Notes: generated from the letters alone by a model not told the origin. A stretch of DNA of 26,230 nt from DATCRE01 sp964235605 (GCA_964235605.1 CAXSCR010000062.1:1-26230), one strand, 5' to 3'. Numbered from the stretch's first letter, positions 15,635 to 25,734 are shown. Made by a program: numbers and translations.

Positions 15635-18600
15635 ATGACAAATCTTTATAAAAGCCCCGCACTGCTATTGGTATGTTTAAGCATGCTCGTTTCTAAGGTA
15701 GTGGCAAAGACAGGGGGCCCTTCTCACCCAGCATCAAATGCAGTGACGGTCTATTCTTCTGCACAGCATGAAGGTTTGATTGGTATAACAGAGGAGTCTC
15801 CTATTGACAATCCGGTTGATAATATATTTCATATTGCTATAAATAAACCGTTGAGTGGAACAGAAACAGTTTGGCTTACCTACGAGCTAGAAGGTGTTGA
15901 AGATCATACCTCCATATCACGTAGCATAAATGATCAGTTATCAGTGGGTGGGTATTTAATTAAAAAAAGAAGAGGCTGGGCAACACAACGCGAGCAGATC
16001 AGTGCCGCATGGTTAAAGCAAGGTGATAATATAATTCGGTTTACAACACCTGAGAATCCTGAATATAGCTACAAGATCAAAGGCTTGAAAGTTGAAATTG
16101 AATCATCGAATCAGCATAATGATAACATTCAGGTAATAATTAACCAGCCTTCTGGTAATTATTATTTTGGTAAGGCTTATATAAAAGGTTTAATAACTGG
16201 AGCAGGTAACGATAAAATTAAAATTAATGTTGCCGGAAAAGCTGCCAGAGTTTATAATGGTGAATTTGAAAGCGTAATCGATTTTGAATCGGCTCAGAGT
16301 TCGTGTTCTATGGAAGTGGAAGCCGTGTATCCAGATGGAAGTACTACTTGCCATTCCGTAACTTTTGAAAAACCACTTACACCTGATTTTGTATTTGGAC
16401 TTAACAACATTACCTATAGAACTGAAAAATTGTTTCGTGCAAATGAAAGCGGCACAATAAATTTGCAAGGTGCCTCATTAAGTAAAGATGCCCATGCATT
16501 GAAAACATCTTCGGTGCTTTCCATCACAACTTTGCGTGATGTAGATATTCCGGCACTTGACGGTGGCATGGTGAATGTTACCCGTTATCATTCTGGTTTC
16601 CGTTTTCTTCCACATGGAACAGTCTTTAGTAACGAAGTTAGTGTTAGTATCCCTTTTGATATGGAAAAAATACCAGATGGTTATACTGAAAAAGATATTA
16701 GGACTTACTACTTCGATGAACAGTCCCACCATTGGATAACTGTGCCCACTGATACCGTGTTGCTTCAATCTAGTGAAGTGGTATCAAAGACTACACATTT
16801 TACAGATTACATTAACGCGATTATTAAAGTACCTGAATCACCCGAAGCTGAAGCCTACAATTCAACATCCATGAAAGGCATCAAGGCTGCAAACCCAACA
16901 ACTGCGGTTAACCTAATCAATCCACCTCAAGCCAATAATACAGGCAATGCCAGCATGGGCTATCAGATTAACATTCCCGGTGGTAGAAACGGCATGCAAC
17001 CTGAGTTAGCAATTAACTACAATAGCGGTGGCGGTAATGGTTGGATGGGTTTAGGGTGGAATCTTTCGGTACCTTCTATTGGTATTGAAACACGCTGGGG
17101 GGTGCCAAGATATAAAGCAGCACAAGAAACCGAAACATACTCCATGAATGGAGAACAACTGAGCCCAGTTGCTCACCGTGGTTCTTTGCAAAATAGAGTA
17201 CCTGGCGATAAACAATTTTATCCACGTGTCGAAGGTGCATTTAACCGAATTATACGCCATGGAAATAATCCAACTGACTATTGGTGGGAAGTAACAGACA
17301 AAAGTGGAACACGCTATTTCTACGGGGGAAATCCTACAAGTGGGCCGGACAAAAGCACAACGCTTCGCGATAATGAATCAAATGACAAAGGCAACATAGC
17401 GCATTGGGCTTTGAGTGAAGTACGCGATCTAAACAACAATTTTGTAAAATACCATTATGCTAAAGTAGAAGATACAGGGCTAAGCGGTGGCACGGTTAAG
17501 GGCTATCAATTGTACATTGATAAAATCACTTACACTGGCCACAGTGGTGCTGAAGGAAAGTATACTGTACTATTCACAAGAGATCGTGAACTTAACGAGG
17601 CTAAAAGGGTCGATATAAGCATTATGGCTAACCTGGGCTTTAAACAAGTAACAGCCGATTTGCTTCGTAAAATAGAAGTGCAGTTCGAAGGTAAAAACAT
17701 CAGGAGTTACGAATTGAAATACAAGCCAGGTGCATTCTTTAAAACCTTATTGAGTAGCGTTTCAGAATATGATGCGAGCGGTAAGCTATTTAATACACAT
17801 GACTTTGATTACTATAATGAAGTTGGCACCGCTGGAAGTTTTAAACCACTCACTGCTCCTGAAAACTGGTCCCCACAGGATGATGATGTTAAAGGTAGTC
17901 TGGTTATTACAAAAGATCAGTACACAGACAAAGCCTCTGCATTGAGCGGAACAAAATCTTCAGACATAGGGGCAGGTGTTACTGTGACTGTTGGGCCCTC
18001 AACAAGCTCTTCTGTAAGTAAGGCTCTCTCTGTAGGAGGCTCGGTTGGTTTCTCACAGTCCAAGAGTGAAGGTTTGCTTTCCATGATAGATATTAATGGT
18101 GATGGTTTACCGGACAAAGTATTCATGAATAGAAAGGGAGACAAAATGTATTACAGGCCTAACCAATCGGGATCAACCGGTAATACTGTTTTTGGTGCGA
18201 AACGTGAAGTGACTTTGAACGGAACCAACAATTTCTATAAAGAGAAAAGTAAGACACTCAATTTTGGTTTGGAAGCTAGTTTTTATGCCTTTGTGGGTTT
18301 TGGTACTAGCAAAACAACATCTGTGACCTCAGTATACTTTTCAGAAGTGAATGGCGATCAATTACCTGATCTAATGGTAAATGGCAAAGTCTACTTTAAT
18401 CATATTGATGCGGCTACTGGCGACCCTGTATTCACATCATCGAGCAGCGATACGCCGAGTCCCATTATCGGCACTGGTAGTGTTGATGGGAACATCATCG
18501 ACGCCGATCCACAAGAATTAGAAACAGCCATTGATGAAAGTCCATTGCATGATATAGTAAGAATGTGGAACGCACCATCTGCAGGGAAAATAAAAATAAC

Positions 18601-21600
18601 AGGTACGGTGCGATTGTTGGAAAGCAAAGATACAGAACGTGCCGAAGCTCCTGCCGATGGCGTATTGGTGAAGATACAACACAATGACAAGGATTTATGG
18701 ACGACACGTATTTTGGCAACAGATTATACAGCGCATTCGCCAAATGGTGTAGCTAGCGTAACGGTGCGAAAAGGTGACCGGTTATTTTTTAGAACTCAAT
18801 CTGTATTTAATGGATCGTATGACTCAATACAATGGTCACCAACTATAGAGTATCTAAACCAAAACTTGAAATTAACGGATGCCAATAATAAACCACGCTA
18901 CAGTTTTTCCAGCGAAAAGGATTTTGTGCTTGCGGCGAAGCAAACCGTTGGCCCTCCTTTCAATGGAAGGGTTGTTATAGATGGTAATTTTACTAAACCT
19001 GTCACTTCCGATAATATCCATGCTGAGATCTTACAAGTTAATGATAAGAATGACACTACTGTAGTTTGGAATTCAGACTATGCGTGGGATGTTTCAAAAA
19101 CTGAATCCATCTTAAAAGAAATAAACGTTGACACTACACAACTGCTTACTTTCCGGGTAAGTGCTTCAACCAATATTGACTGGTCAGCTATTCAATGGCA
19201 CCCCCGTTTATACTATGTTGCTTCATACGATTCACGTTATGTTATTAAAACGACAGAAGGAAAGCCCGAACCTTTCATTGATTTCCATCCTGTACCTGAA
19301 TACACCATGTATAATGATGTAAAAGCAGCGACTACACCGTGGATCGCAAAAGATTCAGCCAATTTAACAATAACCCCTCACCTGGAGTTTTCCAATTTTT
19401 TCGCAACAGGACAAATTATTTTTTCTATAAAAAAGGCTAATAAATTATTATATAAAGATACGCTTACCATCGTGAATGGAGTGGTAGATACTGTTAAGTC
19501 CTTTCCTTTAAAAGTAAAAGAATTTGACAGTCTATATTTAGAATACCATATAAGCGATGCTCAGTACCTGGCTTCCCTTCTCACTACAAGTACGGTTGGT
19601 ATTTCAGTTGATGGAAACGAAGAAGTCATTGTATCGGCAGGCGTATTCACCACCTACTATAAAGAAGATGATTTAATCTTCGGATCTCTTTATCGTGGTT
19701 GGGGGCACTTCGCCTATAATGGTAACCGCGATAGAGCAGATGCACCTATTGATCGAAACCTTCTGCATCTTAGCAAAGCATTAAAAGATTCACCTGCGCC
19801 AGATGCCGTAAGTAATCCGGATGACCTCAAGAGCAAAAAAGCTTATGACCCATCGAAAGAAATGTTTATTGTGTTAGGGCCCATGGGCAAGCAAATGTTT
19901 TGGCAGGGTTATGATGCAAATACCTACCTGAACGCAACAACGATGAGTAGTTCACGATTAGGTGAAGACGATTTAACTATAGATGTGCCCGTCCCAGGCG
20001 GCGGAGCTCGTGGTATAAAAAAGATTAGCAAGAGTATCAGCACGTCTTTCACAGGAGGGGTGGCAGTTGTAGGGGTTTCCGGAAGTTATAGTACCACCAA
20101 TGGAACAACTGATCTAATGGCCGACTTTATGGATATGAATGGCGACCGTTATCCGGATATTGTTACTGACAAGCGAATTCAATACACCACAGCAACAGGT
20201 GGACTTGAAGACGGCTATACGTCGGTGCCAAATGGAGATGAATCTGTTCATCAAACCACCACAAGTTCAGATGGCTTTAGTGCAGGAGGTTACGTTTCCT
20301 CTACTGTCAAGGGCGGACGTAAACCAAAAACCAGTGTAGGAAGTGCTAAGGTTAGTGGAAGTATTAATGTTAGTGTAAATAAAGGAACCAACGAAACAAG
20401 CTTTAGTTGGATGGATATTAATGGTGATGGCTTACCAGATCGTGTGCACAAGAATGGAATGGTTGCTTTAAACCTGGGTTATAGTTTTGCCCCTGACGAA
20501 GCGTGGCTGAATACCGGTATTTCAAAAGGTAATAGTACAAGTGAAAGCGCAGGGTTGAGTGTGTCTATTGGCAAGGGTGGTGAATCACCAAGTTATTCTG
20601 CAGGTATAGGTCTGGCACTATCTAAAAATTTTATGACTGGTGTGTTAGAAGATGTAAATGGTGATGGTTTGGTTGATGAGGTCCAAAATGGCGATGGTGT
20701 TAAAGTAAAATTGAACAAAGGAAATGGTTTCGCCAGTGATTACATAGATTGGGCCGGCGCATCACAACTTGATATGAACTCGTCCTCTAGTCAATCAGCT
20801 AATGTCTCTTTTACCGGATGTATACCTATTTCTTTTATTAGAATTTGTTTTAACCCTAATGTGAGCATTGGCAATGGCGTAAGTCGAGACCTCAAGAAAC
20901 TCACCGATATAGACGGTGATGGTTTCCCTGATTATATCACCTCCGACGCCGACGATGAAAACCTTAAGGTATCGCGCTCAACAATTGGGCGTACAAATAT
21001 GCTAAAGGGAGTGAAGCGCCCCTTGGGTGCAACTTTTGCCATGAGTTATAAGCGCATTGGCAATACCTATGAAATGCCTAACAATGTTTGGGTGCTTGAT
21101 AGTGTAAAAGTGTTTGATGGTTTTAAAGGTGATGGTGTGGATAACATGCTTACTACATATGCGTATGAAGGTGGTTATTATGACCGTCATGAGCGTGAGT
21201 TTTATGGCTTTGAAAAAGTAATCACCAATAGCCACGATACAGGTAAAGGCAGCAAGCCTGTTTACACTACAGTTGCACAAAATTTCATAAACGATAATTA
21301 TTATGAAAAAGGATTGGTGGCGAGCGAGCTAATGACTGATGGAAGTGGAAACAAGTTTGTTGAAAAAGAAAATGTTTATCAGCTTAAAGACATCGCTACC
21401 GGCGCAGTACTTACTGCCGATGTGAAGAAAAAAGATGCAGGCAATGCTTTCCCTGCGTTAATTGTAACCCAACAGAGATTCTATGAAGGGCAATCAGCGC
21501 CGGGCACAAGTACCAGCATGACATATGATTATGATGCCAAAGGAAACGTAACCAACTATACCGATTTTGGTGATGAGGGCGATGAGGATAATATCTCTTC

Positions 21601-24600
21601 CACCATTACCTATCATAATTTAACCGATAAGTATATTGTGGCTACGCCGAAACATATCATTATTTCAGGCTCTGGCAAAACGTATCGTAAACGTGAATCT
21701 GTTATTGATGTTAATACGGGTGATGTAAAACAAATCAAACAATTTCTCTCTGATACTGAAGTTTCCATCCACGATATGGAATATGATGAATATGGCAACT
21801 TAAAGAAAATAACCAGGCCTAAAAATGCAAAGGACCAAAGGCTAAGCTTCGATTATGTGTACGATAATGTTGTACACAGCTATACTACCAGAATAAACAA
21901 CAGCTACGGTTATAGCTCTGAATCAACGTATGATTTTACGTTTGGTCAGGCATTAAGCAGCAAAGATCTTAACGGCAACCAGATCACTTATGAACTGGAT
22001 GATCTCGGTCGTGTAGTTAAAGTTATTGGGCCTTATGAAAAGAGTAGTGGCAATGGTTATACCATTAAGTTTGAATACCATCCTGAGGCACAAGTGCCCT
22101 GGGCATTAACAAATCATTACGATCCTTTAAATCCAAAAAACGATTTACTGACTTCCATTTTTGTAGACGGATTGGGCCGTGTGCTTCAAACTAAAAAAGA
22201 TGTTTCAATTTATGGCGGCGATGGTAAAGCAGATACTGAAATGATGGCAGTGAGTGGTCGTGTGACCTTTGATGCTTTTGGAAGAACGGTAAGTGCGCTG
22301 TATCCCATTATAGAGGCCTCAGGCACACCGGGTACATTTAATACCAACGTGGATGATGTTAAACCAACAACGACTACTTACGATGTACTGAACCGTGCCC
22401 TTACAGTTACACTTCCTGATAATGCTGTAACGCAAACCGCGTATAGTTTTGAAAGCGACAAAAACAATAGAAAGCAATTTAGCACCAAGACTACCGATGC
22501 CAATGGTAAGCAAACCGAACAGTTTACTGATGTACGGGGCCGTGTAACATCGGTAAAAAATTATACTACTGACAAACTTGTATGGACAAGCTTTAAATAC
22601 AATGCTATCAATGAGCAGATCGAAGCCATTGATGATTTAGGTAATATCACACTCTCCACCTACGATAATTTCGGCAGGAGAATTTTACGCAAGCACCCTG
22701 ATGCCGGCACAACACAGTACACGTACGATCTTGCGGGTAATCTCAAACAACTCACAACAGCTAACCTTGCTAAAGCAGGCGGTGCCATAACTTACACATA
22801 CGACTTTGAACGTTTAACAGACATTACCTATCCTGAAAATCCGGAAAACAATGTCAAGTATACCTATGGCGAAGCGGGGGCCACTGATAACCGCGCCGGG
22901 AGAATTGTATTACAACAAGATGCAACCGGTGCACAGGAATTTTTCTATGGTCCGTTAGGTGAAGTGATCAAGAATGTAAGGACCGTTGTGATACCTAAGT
23001 TCGATGAACAAACCTATGTTACCGAATGGCAATACGACACCTGGAACAGATTAACATCTATGATCTATGCCGATGGTGAAACTGTAACGTATAGTTACAA
23101 CACAGGTGGCTTGTTAAGAAGTATGACTGGCAAAAAGAAAAGTGCTACATTCAATTACGTGAATCAATTGGGTTATGATAAGTTCGAGCAACGCGTATAC
23201 CTGGCGTATGGCAACGGTACAAAAACAAACTATAGTTATGAACCCGACAGGCGCAGATTAAAAAATATGACCGCGCAAACCGCAAACAAAAGATTGTTCA
23301 TGGACAATGCTTATATTTATGATAAAGTAAATAACATCCTGGGATTGAAAAACAACGCACCCATCCCGGCTTCTAATCTCATGGGCGGCTCAAGCGAATA
23401 CAGCTATGCGTACGATGACTTATACCGTTTAACGAAAGCGGAGGGATCATTCAAAGGCTCGAATGATGCACATACCTATACTTTAAACATGGACTATAAT
23501 AGTGTTGGCGGCATTATCCATAAGGGACAAAACCACCAACGCAAAGGCAATGTGCAAAAGAAAACCACTTACGATTTAACGTATACTTATAGCACAGAAC
23601 AACCCCATGCACCCATACACATTGGTGATCAAACTTATACCTATGACACCAATGGAAATCAAACGGGTTGGACAGATGATAAGACGGGGCAAAGAAGAAA
23701 GATACTTTGGGATGAGGAGAACAGAATCCGCTCGATCTATGACAACGGTTCACAACAGCATTATGTATATGATGCAGCAGGCGAGCGTGTGCTGAAAGGT
23801 AAGAGCACTGGCCAAACCGTATATGTAAACGGCCAGGTTAAAGCTAGTTCCGGAGGTATGGGTAACTATACGGTATATGTCAATCCGTACCTGGTATTAC
23901 GAAGTGGTGGCTACACCAAACACTATTACATTGAGGACCAACGCATCGTAAGTAAACTAGGTGCAGGTTGGGATAATGATGGAAAGGGTCCTTTAAAAGC
24001 TGGTGGTGATAAAGTAGATTATGTAGGCAAGAACCAGCACATATTTGATGGCATAGTAAAGAATATAAAATTTCTTGGTGCCAATGGGCAGATACTAACT
24101 GCCGGTAAAAGCGGCAAGATACCACCAGGGCAAATAGCTAGCAGCGGAAGTACAGCCGAGAAATTCCAGTATTATTATCACCCTGATCATTTAGGAAGCA
24201 CAAGTTACGTTACTGATGCCAACGGTGAAGTTTATCAACATCTTGAATACTTTGCCTTTGGTGAAACTTTTGTGGAAGAGCATTCAAATACAGACAGAAC
24301 TCCATATCTTTATAATGGTAAAGAGTTGGATGAGGAGACAGGGCTTTATTATTATGGAGCGAGGTATTATGATGCCAAGACTTCAATATGGCAATCTGTC
24401 GACCCATTTTCTGATAAATATCCCGCATTAAGTCCCTATCAGTATACCACTAATAATCCAATATCGTATATTGATCCAAACGGTAAAGAGATCATCGGTG
24501 TCACCTACGATAAGAAAACAGGTAAGTATTCATATACAGCTGATGCAATTAAGAATGGGGTGGATAAGTACATTGAAGCTCGAACTCAAACAAAGAGTGG

Positions 24601-25087
24601 ACGAAAGGCTGTTGGTGGATTGATAGATGATAAGAAGAAGTATACAGTTATTGTTACTGATAAGTTGCTTGTTACTGAGTCTGCCGAAGGAAAATATGGT
24701 TTGTCAAGCGGTGAAGCAGATATAAAAACGTCAACATTGGTCATCTCGACAAATACTACAAAAGCAGATGCTATAGATGGAACTGTGAAAGCGGTGACTT
24801 TAAAAGATGGAAAACTAGTCGACGTAGATATAAACCAATCTAATCTTGTTAAACAATTAGATGGTTCAAATGAGGATTATACAAGAGCTTATGAAGATTC
24901 TGGCTTGAAAGATTTCGAGAATAAAAATCAATATAGAACGGATAAAGAGAGAATCAATGGAACAGCAGCGCATGAGGAAGTTCATTTGACTCCATACGGA
25001 AATTCCGGAGACGTATATCATGATGAAGGCAGAGCTTTCACCGCAGAAAAGAAAGCTAGAGTAGAATATATAGAAACAGTTTATTAA
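15635..25087 (+). CDS. Giant secreted SpvB/TcdB-like RHS-repeat protein with HExxH tip
   Basis: A 3150-residue exported protein, intact with no frameshift. Domains in order are as follows. Signal peptide, about residues 1-25. Beta-rich N-terminal modules to about 420. SpvB-like start near 440 (MGYQINIPGGRNGMQPELAINYNS is its signature region). TcdB-mid-like region with six FG-GAP/VCBS calcium-type loops (DxNGDxxxD) starting at 819, 904, 1500, 1594, 1673 and 1758. Many YD repeats from about 1960 to 2760. RHS-associated core at about 2848-2949 (HPDHLGSTSY, NGKELDEETGLYYYGARYYD, DPNG). Variable C-terminal tip, 2950-3150. The YD region should form the hollow RHS cocoon that encloses the tip, as in TcB/TcC and Rhs toxins. 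The tip carries HEEVH (3113-3117), suggesting a zinc peptidase. A Sec signal but no T9SS domain leaves its outer-membrane route open. The gene immediately downstream is the candidate immunity gene. Confidence 0.93.
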   Translation: MTNLYKSPALLLVCLSMLVSKVVAKTGGPSHPASNAVTVYSSAQHEGLIGITEESPIDNPVDNIFHIAINKPLSGTETVWLTYELEGVEDHTSISRSINDQLSVGGYLIKKRRGWATQREQISAAWLKQGDNIIRFTTPENPEYSYKIKGLKVEIESSNQHNDNIQVIINQPSGNYYFGKAYIKGLITGAGNDKIKINVAGKAARVYNGEFESVIDFESAQSSCSMEVEAVYPDGSTTCHSVTFEKPLTPDFVFGLNNITYRTEKLFRANESGTINLQGASLSKDAHALKTSSVLSITTLRDVDIPALDGGMVNVTRYHSGFRFLPHGTVFSNEVSVSIPFDMEKIPDGYTEKDIRTYYFDEQSHHWITVPTDTVLLQSSEVVSKTTHFTDYINAIIKVPESPEAEAYNSTSMKGIKAANPTTAVNLINPPQANNTGNASMGYQINIPGGRNGMQPELAINYNSGGGNGWMGLGWNLSVPSIGIETRWGVPRYKAAQETETYSMNGEQLSPVAHRGSLQNRVPGDKQFYPRVEGAFNRIIRHGNNPTDYWWEVTDKSGTRYFYGGNPTSGPDKSTTLRDNESNDKGNIAHWALSEVRDLNNNFVKYHYAKVEDTGLSGGTVKGYQLYIDKITYTGHSGAEGKYTVLFTRDRELNEAKRVDISIMANLGFKQVTADLLRKIEVQFEGKNIRSYELKYKPGAFFKTLLSSVSEYDASGKLFNTHDFDYYNEVGTAGSFKPLTAPENWSPQDDDVKGSLVITKDQYTDKASALSGTKSSDIGAGVTVTVGPSTSSSVSKALSVGGSVGFSQSKSEGLLSMIDINGDGLPDKVFMNRKGDKMYYRPNQSGSTGNTVFGAKREVTLNGTNNFYKEKSKTLNFGLEASFYAFVGFGTSKTTSVTSVYFSEVNGDQLPDLMVNGKVYFNHIDAATGDPVFTSSSSDTPSPIIGTGSVDGNIIDADPQELETAIDESPLHDIVRMWNAPSAGKIKITGTVRLLESKDTERAEAPADGVLVKIQHNDKDLWTTRILATDYTAHSPNGVASVTVRKGDRLFFRTQSVFNGSYDSIQWSPTIEYLNQNLKLTDANNKPRYSFSSEKDFVLAAKQTVGPPFNGRVVIDGNFTKPVTSDNIHAEILQVNDKNDTTVVWNSDYAWDVSKTESILKEINVDTTQLLTFRVSASTNIDWSAIQWHPRLYYVASYDSRYVIKTTEGKPEPFIDFHPVPEYTMYNDVKAATTPWIAKDSANLTITPHLEFSNFFATGQIIFSIKKANKLLYKDTLTIVNGVVDTVKSFPLKVKEFDSLYLEYHISDAQYLASLLTTSTVGISVDGNEEVIVSAGVFTTYYKEDDLIFGSLYRGWGHFAYNGNRDRADAPIDRNLLHLSKALKDSPAPDAVSNPDDLKSKKAYDPSKEMFIVLGPMGKQMFWQGYDANTYLNATTMSSSRLGEDDLTIDVPVPGGGARGIKKISKSISTSFTGGVAVVGVSGSYSTTNGTTDLMADFMDMNGDRYPDIVTDKRIQYTTATGGLEDGYTSVPNGDESVHQTTTSSDGFSAGGYVSSTVKGGRKPKTSVGSAKVSGSINVSVNKGTNETSFSWMDINGDGLPDRVHKNGMVALNLGYSFAPDEAWLNTGISKGNSTSESAGLSVSIGKGGESPSYSAGIGLALSKNFMTGVLEDVNGDGLVDEVQNGDGVKVKLNKGNGFASDYIDWAGASQLDMNSSSSQSANVSFTGCIPISFIRICFNPNVSIGNGVSRDLKKLTDIDGDGFPDYITSDADDENLKVSRSTIGRTNMLKGVKRPLGATFAMSYKRIGNTYEMPNNVWVLDSVKVFDGFKGDGVDNMLTTYAYEGGYYDRHEREFYGFEKVITNSHDTGKGSKPVYTTVAQNFINDNYYEKGLVASELMTDGSGNKFVEKENVYQLKDIATGAVLTADVKKKDAGNAFPALIVTQQRFYEGQSAPGTSTSMTYDYDAKGNVTNYTDFGDEGDEDNISSTITYHNLTDKYIVATPKHIIISGSGKTYRKRESVIDVNTGDVKQIKQFLSDTEVSIHDMEYDEYGNLKKITRPKNAKDQRLSFDYVYDNVVHSYTTRINNSYGYSSESTYDFTFGQALSSKDLNGNQITYELDDLGRVVKVIGPYEKSSGNGYTIKFEYHPEAQVPWALTNHYDPLNPKNDLLTSIFVDGLGRVLQTKKDVSIYGGDGKADTEMMAVSGRVTFDAFGRTVSALYPIIEASGTPGTFNTNVDDVKPTTTTYDVLNRALTVTLPDNAVTQTAYSFESDKNNRKQFSTKTTDANGKQTEQFTDVRGRVTSVKNYTTDKLVWTSFKYNAINEQIEAIDDLGNITLSTYDNFGRRILRKHPDAGTTQYTYDLAGNLKQLTTANLAKAGGAITYTYDFERLTDITYPENPENNVKYTYGEAGATDNRAGRIVLQQDATGAQEFFYGPLGEVIKNVRTVVIPKFDEQTYVTEWQYDTWNRLTSMIYADGETVTYSYNTGGLLRSMTGKKKSATFNYVNQLGYDKFEQRVYLAYGNGTKTNYSYEPDRRRLKNMTAQTANKRLFMDNAYIYDKVNNILGLKNNAPIPASNLMGGSSEYSYAYDDLYRLTKAEGSFKGSNDAHTYTLNMDYNSVGGIIHKGQNHQRKGNVQKKTTYDLTYTYSTEQPHAPIHIGDQTYTYDTNGNQTGWTDDKTGQRRKILWDEENRIRSIYDNGSQQHYVYDAAGERVLKGKSTGQTVYVNGQVKASSGGMGNYTVYVNPYLVLRSGGYTKHYYIEDQRIVSKLGAGWDNDGKGPLKAGGDKVDYVGKNQHIFDGIVKNIKFLGANGQILTAGKSGKIPPGQIASSGSTAEKFQYYYHPDHLGSTSYVTDANGEVYQHLEYFAFGETFVEEHSNTDRTPYLYNGKELDEETGLYYYGARYYDAKTSIWQSVDPFSDKYPALSPYQYTTNNPISYIDPNGKEIIGVTYDKKTGKYSYTADAIKNGVDKYIEARTQTKSGRKAVGGLIDDKKKYTVIVTDKLLVTESAEGKYGLSSGEADIKTSTLVISTNTTKADAIDGTVKAVTLKDGKLVDVDINQSNLVKQLDGSNEDYTRAYEDSGLKDFENKNQYRTDKERINGTAAHEEVHLTPYGNSGDVYHDEGRAFTAEKKARVEYIETVY
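24482..25084 (+). other. Polymorphic toxin tip of the RHS protein (putative zincin)
   Basis: This region encodes residues 2950-3150, after the RHS core closes at DPNG. I do not recognise it as a named toxin family. It has a KTKSGRKAVGG-like basic segment, a beta-rich middle (YTVIVTDKLL, TSTLVISTNTT) and a C-terminal helix with AAHEEVHLTPYG. His3113, Glu3114 and His3117 fit HExxH zinc binding and catalysis. Further His3129, Asp3130, Glu3131 and Glu3138 (YHDEGRAFTAE) are available as the third ligand, giving a gluzincin-like spacing. Only 33 residues follow HEEVH, which is compact. Sampled 60-base lines here are about 35-43% GC, against 45-50% in the YD-repeat region, consistent with an exchangeable module. 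Confidence 0.65.
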
Positions 25088-25105
25088 GAGGGTATTTCTT
25101 TAGTT

Positions 25106-25711
25106 ATGAGGTGGATGTTAATGTTTGTTTTTATCGGTGGCCTACACTCTTCATGTGGGGAAAAGGTTCTTGTCACAAAGGACCTAAAGAAAATGAATTA
25201 CAGTATTATAGGTTCGGATGGGAAAAAAGTTAAGGGATTTGTCTATAGGGAATTTAAAAAGGGAAAACTTGGGGAGAAATTCTTCAATAAAACAGTTGTT
25301 TTTAACTCTTCTGAACTATTGTATATTAAATCTATCATCAACAGAAAAATACCTTCGGAAAAAATGCTACTCTCTAAGTATGTGGTTAATGATTCTATAA
25401 GTATCGTGGGTTTATATGGCATTAGTGTAATTGACTTTGATACATTGAAAATAAAGGCATATCTGGGTTATGGCGAAAGTTTGAGCCGGAAAGTTAAAAG
25501 CATCTCTTTTCCAGTTTTAAAATTCGAGGATGGAGTAAAAATTAATACTTGTTCAAAATGTAGTGAAGAAGATTTAAAAGAAGTTGAAATGATCATTAAT
25601 GATTTTAAAATTAAAAACTCGAAGTTTTTTACATCAGAGCAGATGAAAGGCATAACCTCTTCTTTCAAGAATGGAATGAGTATTTACACTGGCGGAAGAT
25701 TGCGATATTAA
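25106..25711 (+). CDS. Small exported protein, candidate immunity to the RHS tip
   Basis: A 201-residue protein I cannot assign to a family. A short hydrophobic signal ends at Cys17 (MRWMLMFVFIGGLHSSC). The lipobox is imperfect, with His at -3, but could still make it a lipoprotein, and it would be periplasmic either way. The mature part is Lys-rich and mixed alpha/beta, with a CSKC pair near residue 150 that might bind metal or form a disulfide. Its start is 18 bases after the RHS stop, with an AGAGGG stretch upstream. Two sampled 60-base lines are 32% GC, lower than the RHS body. A small AT-rich gene directly after a polymorphic toxin tip is the classic immunity position, and an exported one fits a toxin acting in the periplasm. 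The role is inferred from position only. Confidence 0.6.
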   Translation: MRWMLMFVFIGGLHSSCGEKVLVTKDLKKMNYSIIGSDGKKVKGFVYREFKKGKLGEKFFNKTVVFNSSELLYIKSIINRKIPSEKMLLSKYVVNDSISIVGLYGISVIDFDTLKIKAYLGYGESLSRKVKSISFPVLKFEDGVKINTCSKCSEEDLKEVEMIINDFKIKNSKFFTSEQMKGITSSFKNGMSIYTGGRLRY

Positions 25712-25734
25712 CCCCTGCTCAGAGGTGTGCCACG

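Noticed and set aside
18060..20950. Possible CRISPR-like or tandem DNA repeat from the recurring GATATTAATGGTGATGG-type motif.
   Set aside because: The repeats are spaced irregularly and encode DxNGDxxxD protein loops. They are protein-level FG-GAP repeats.
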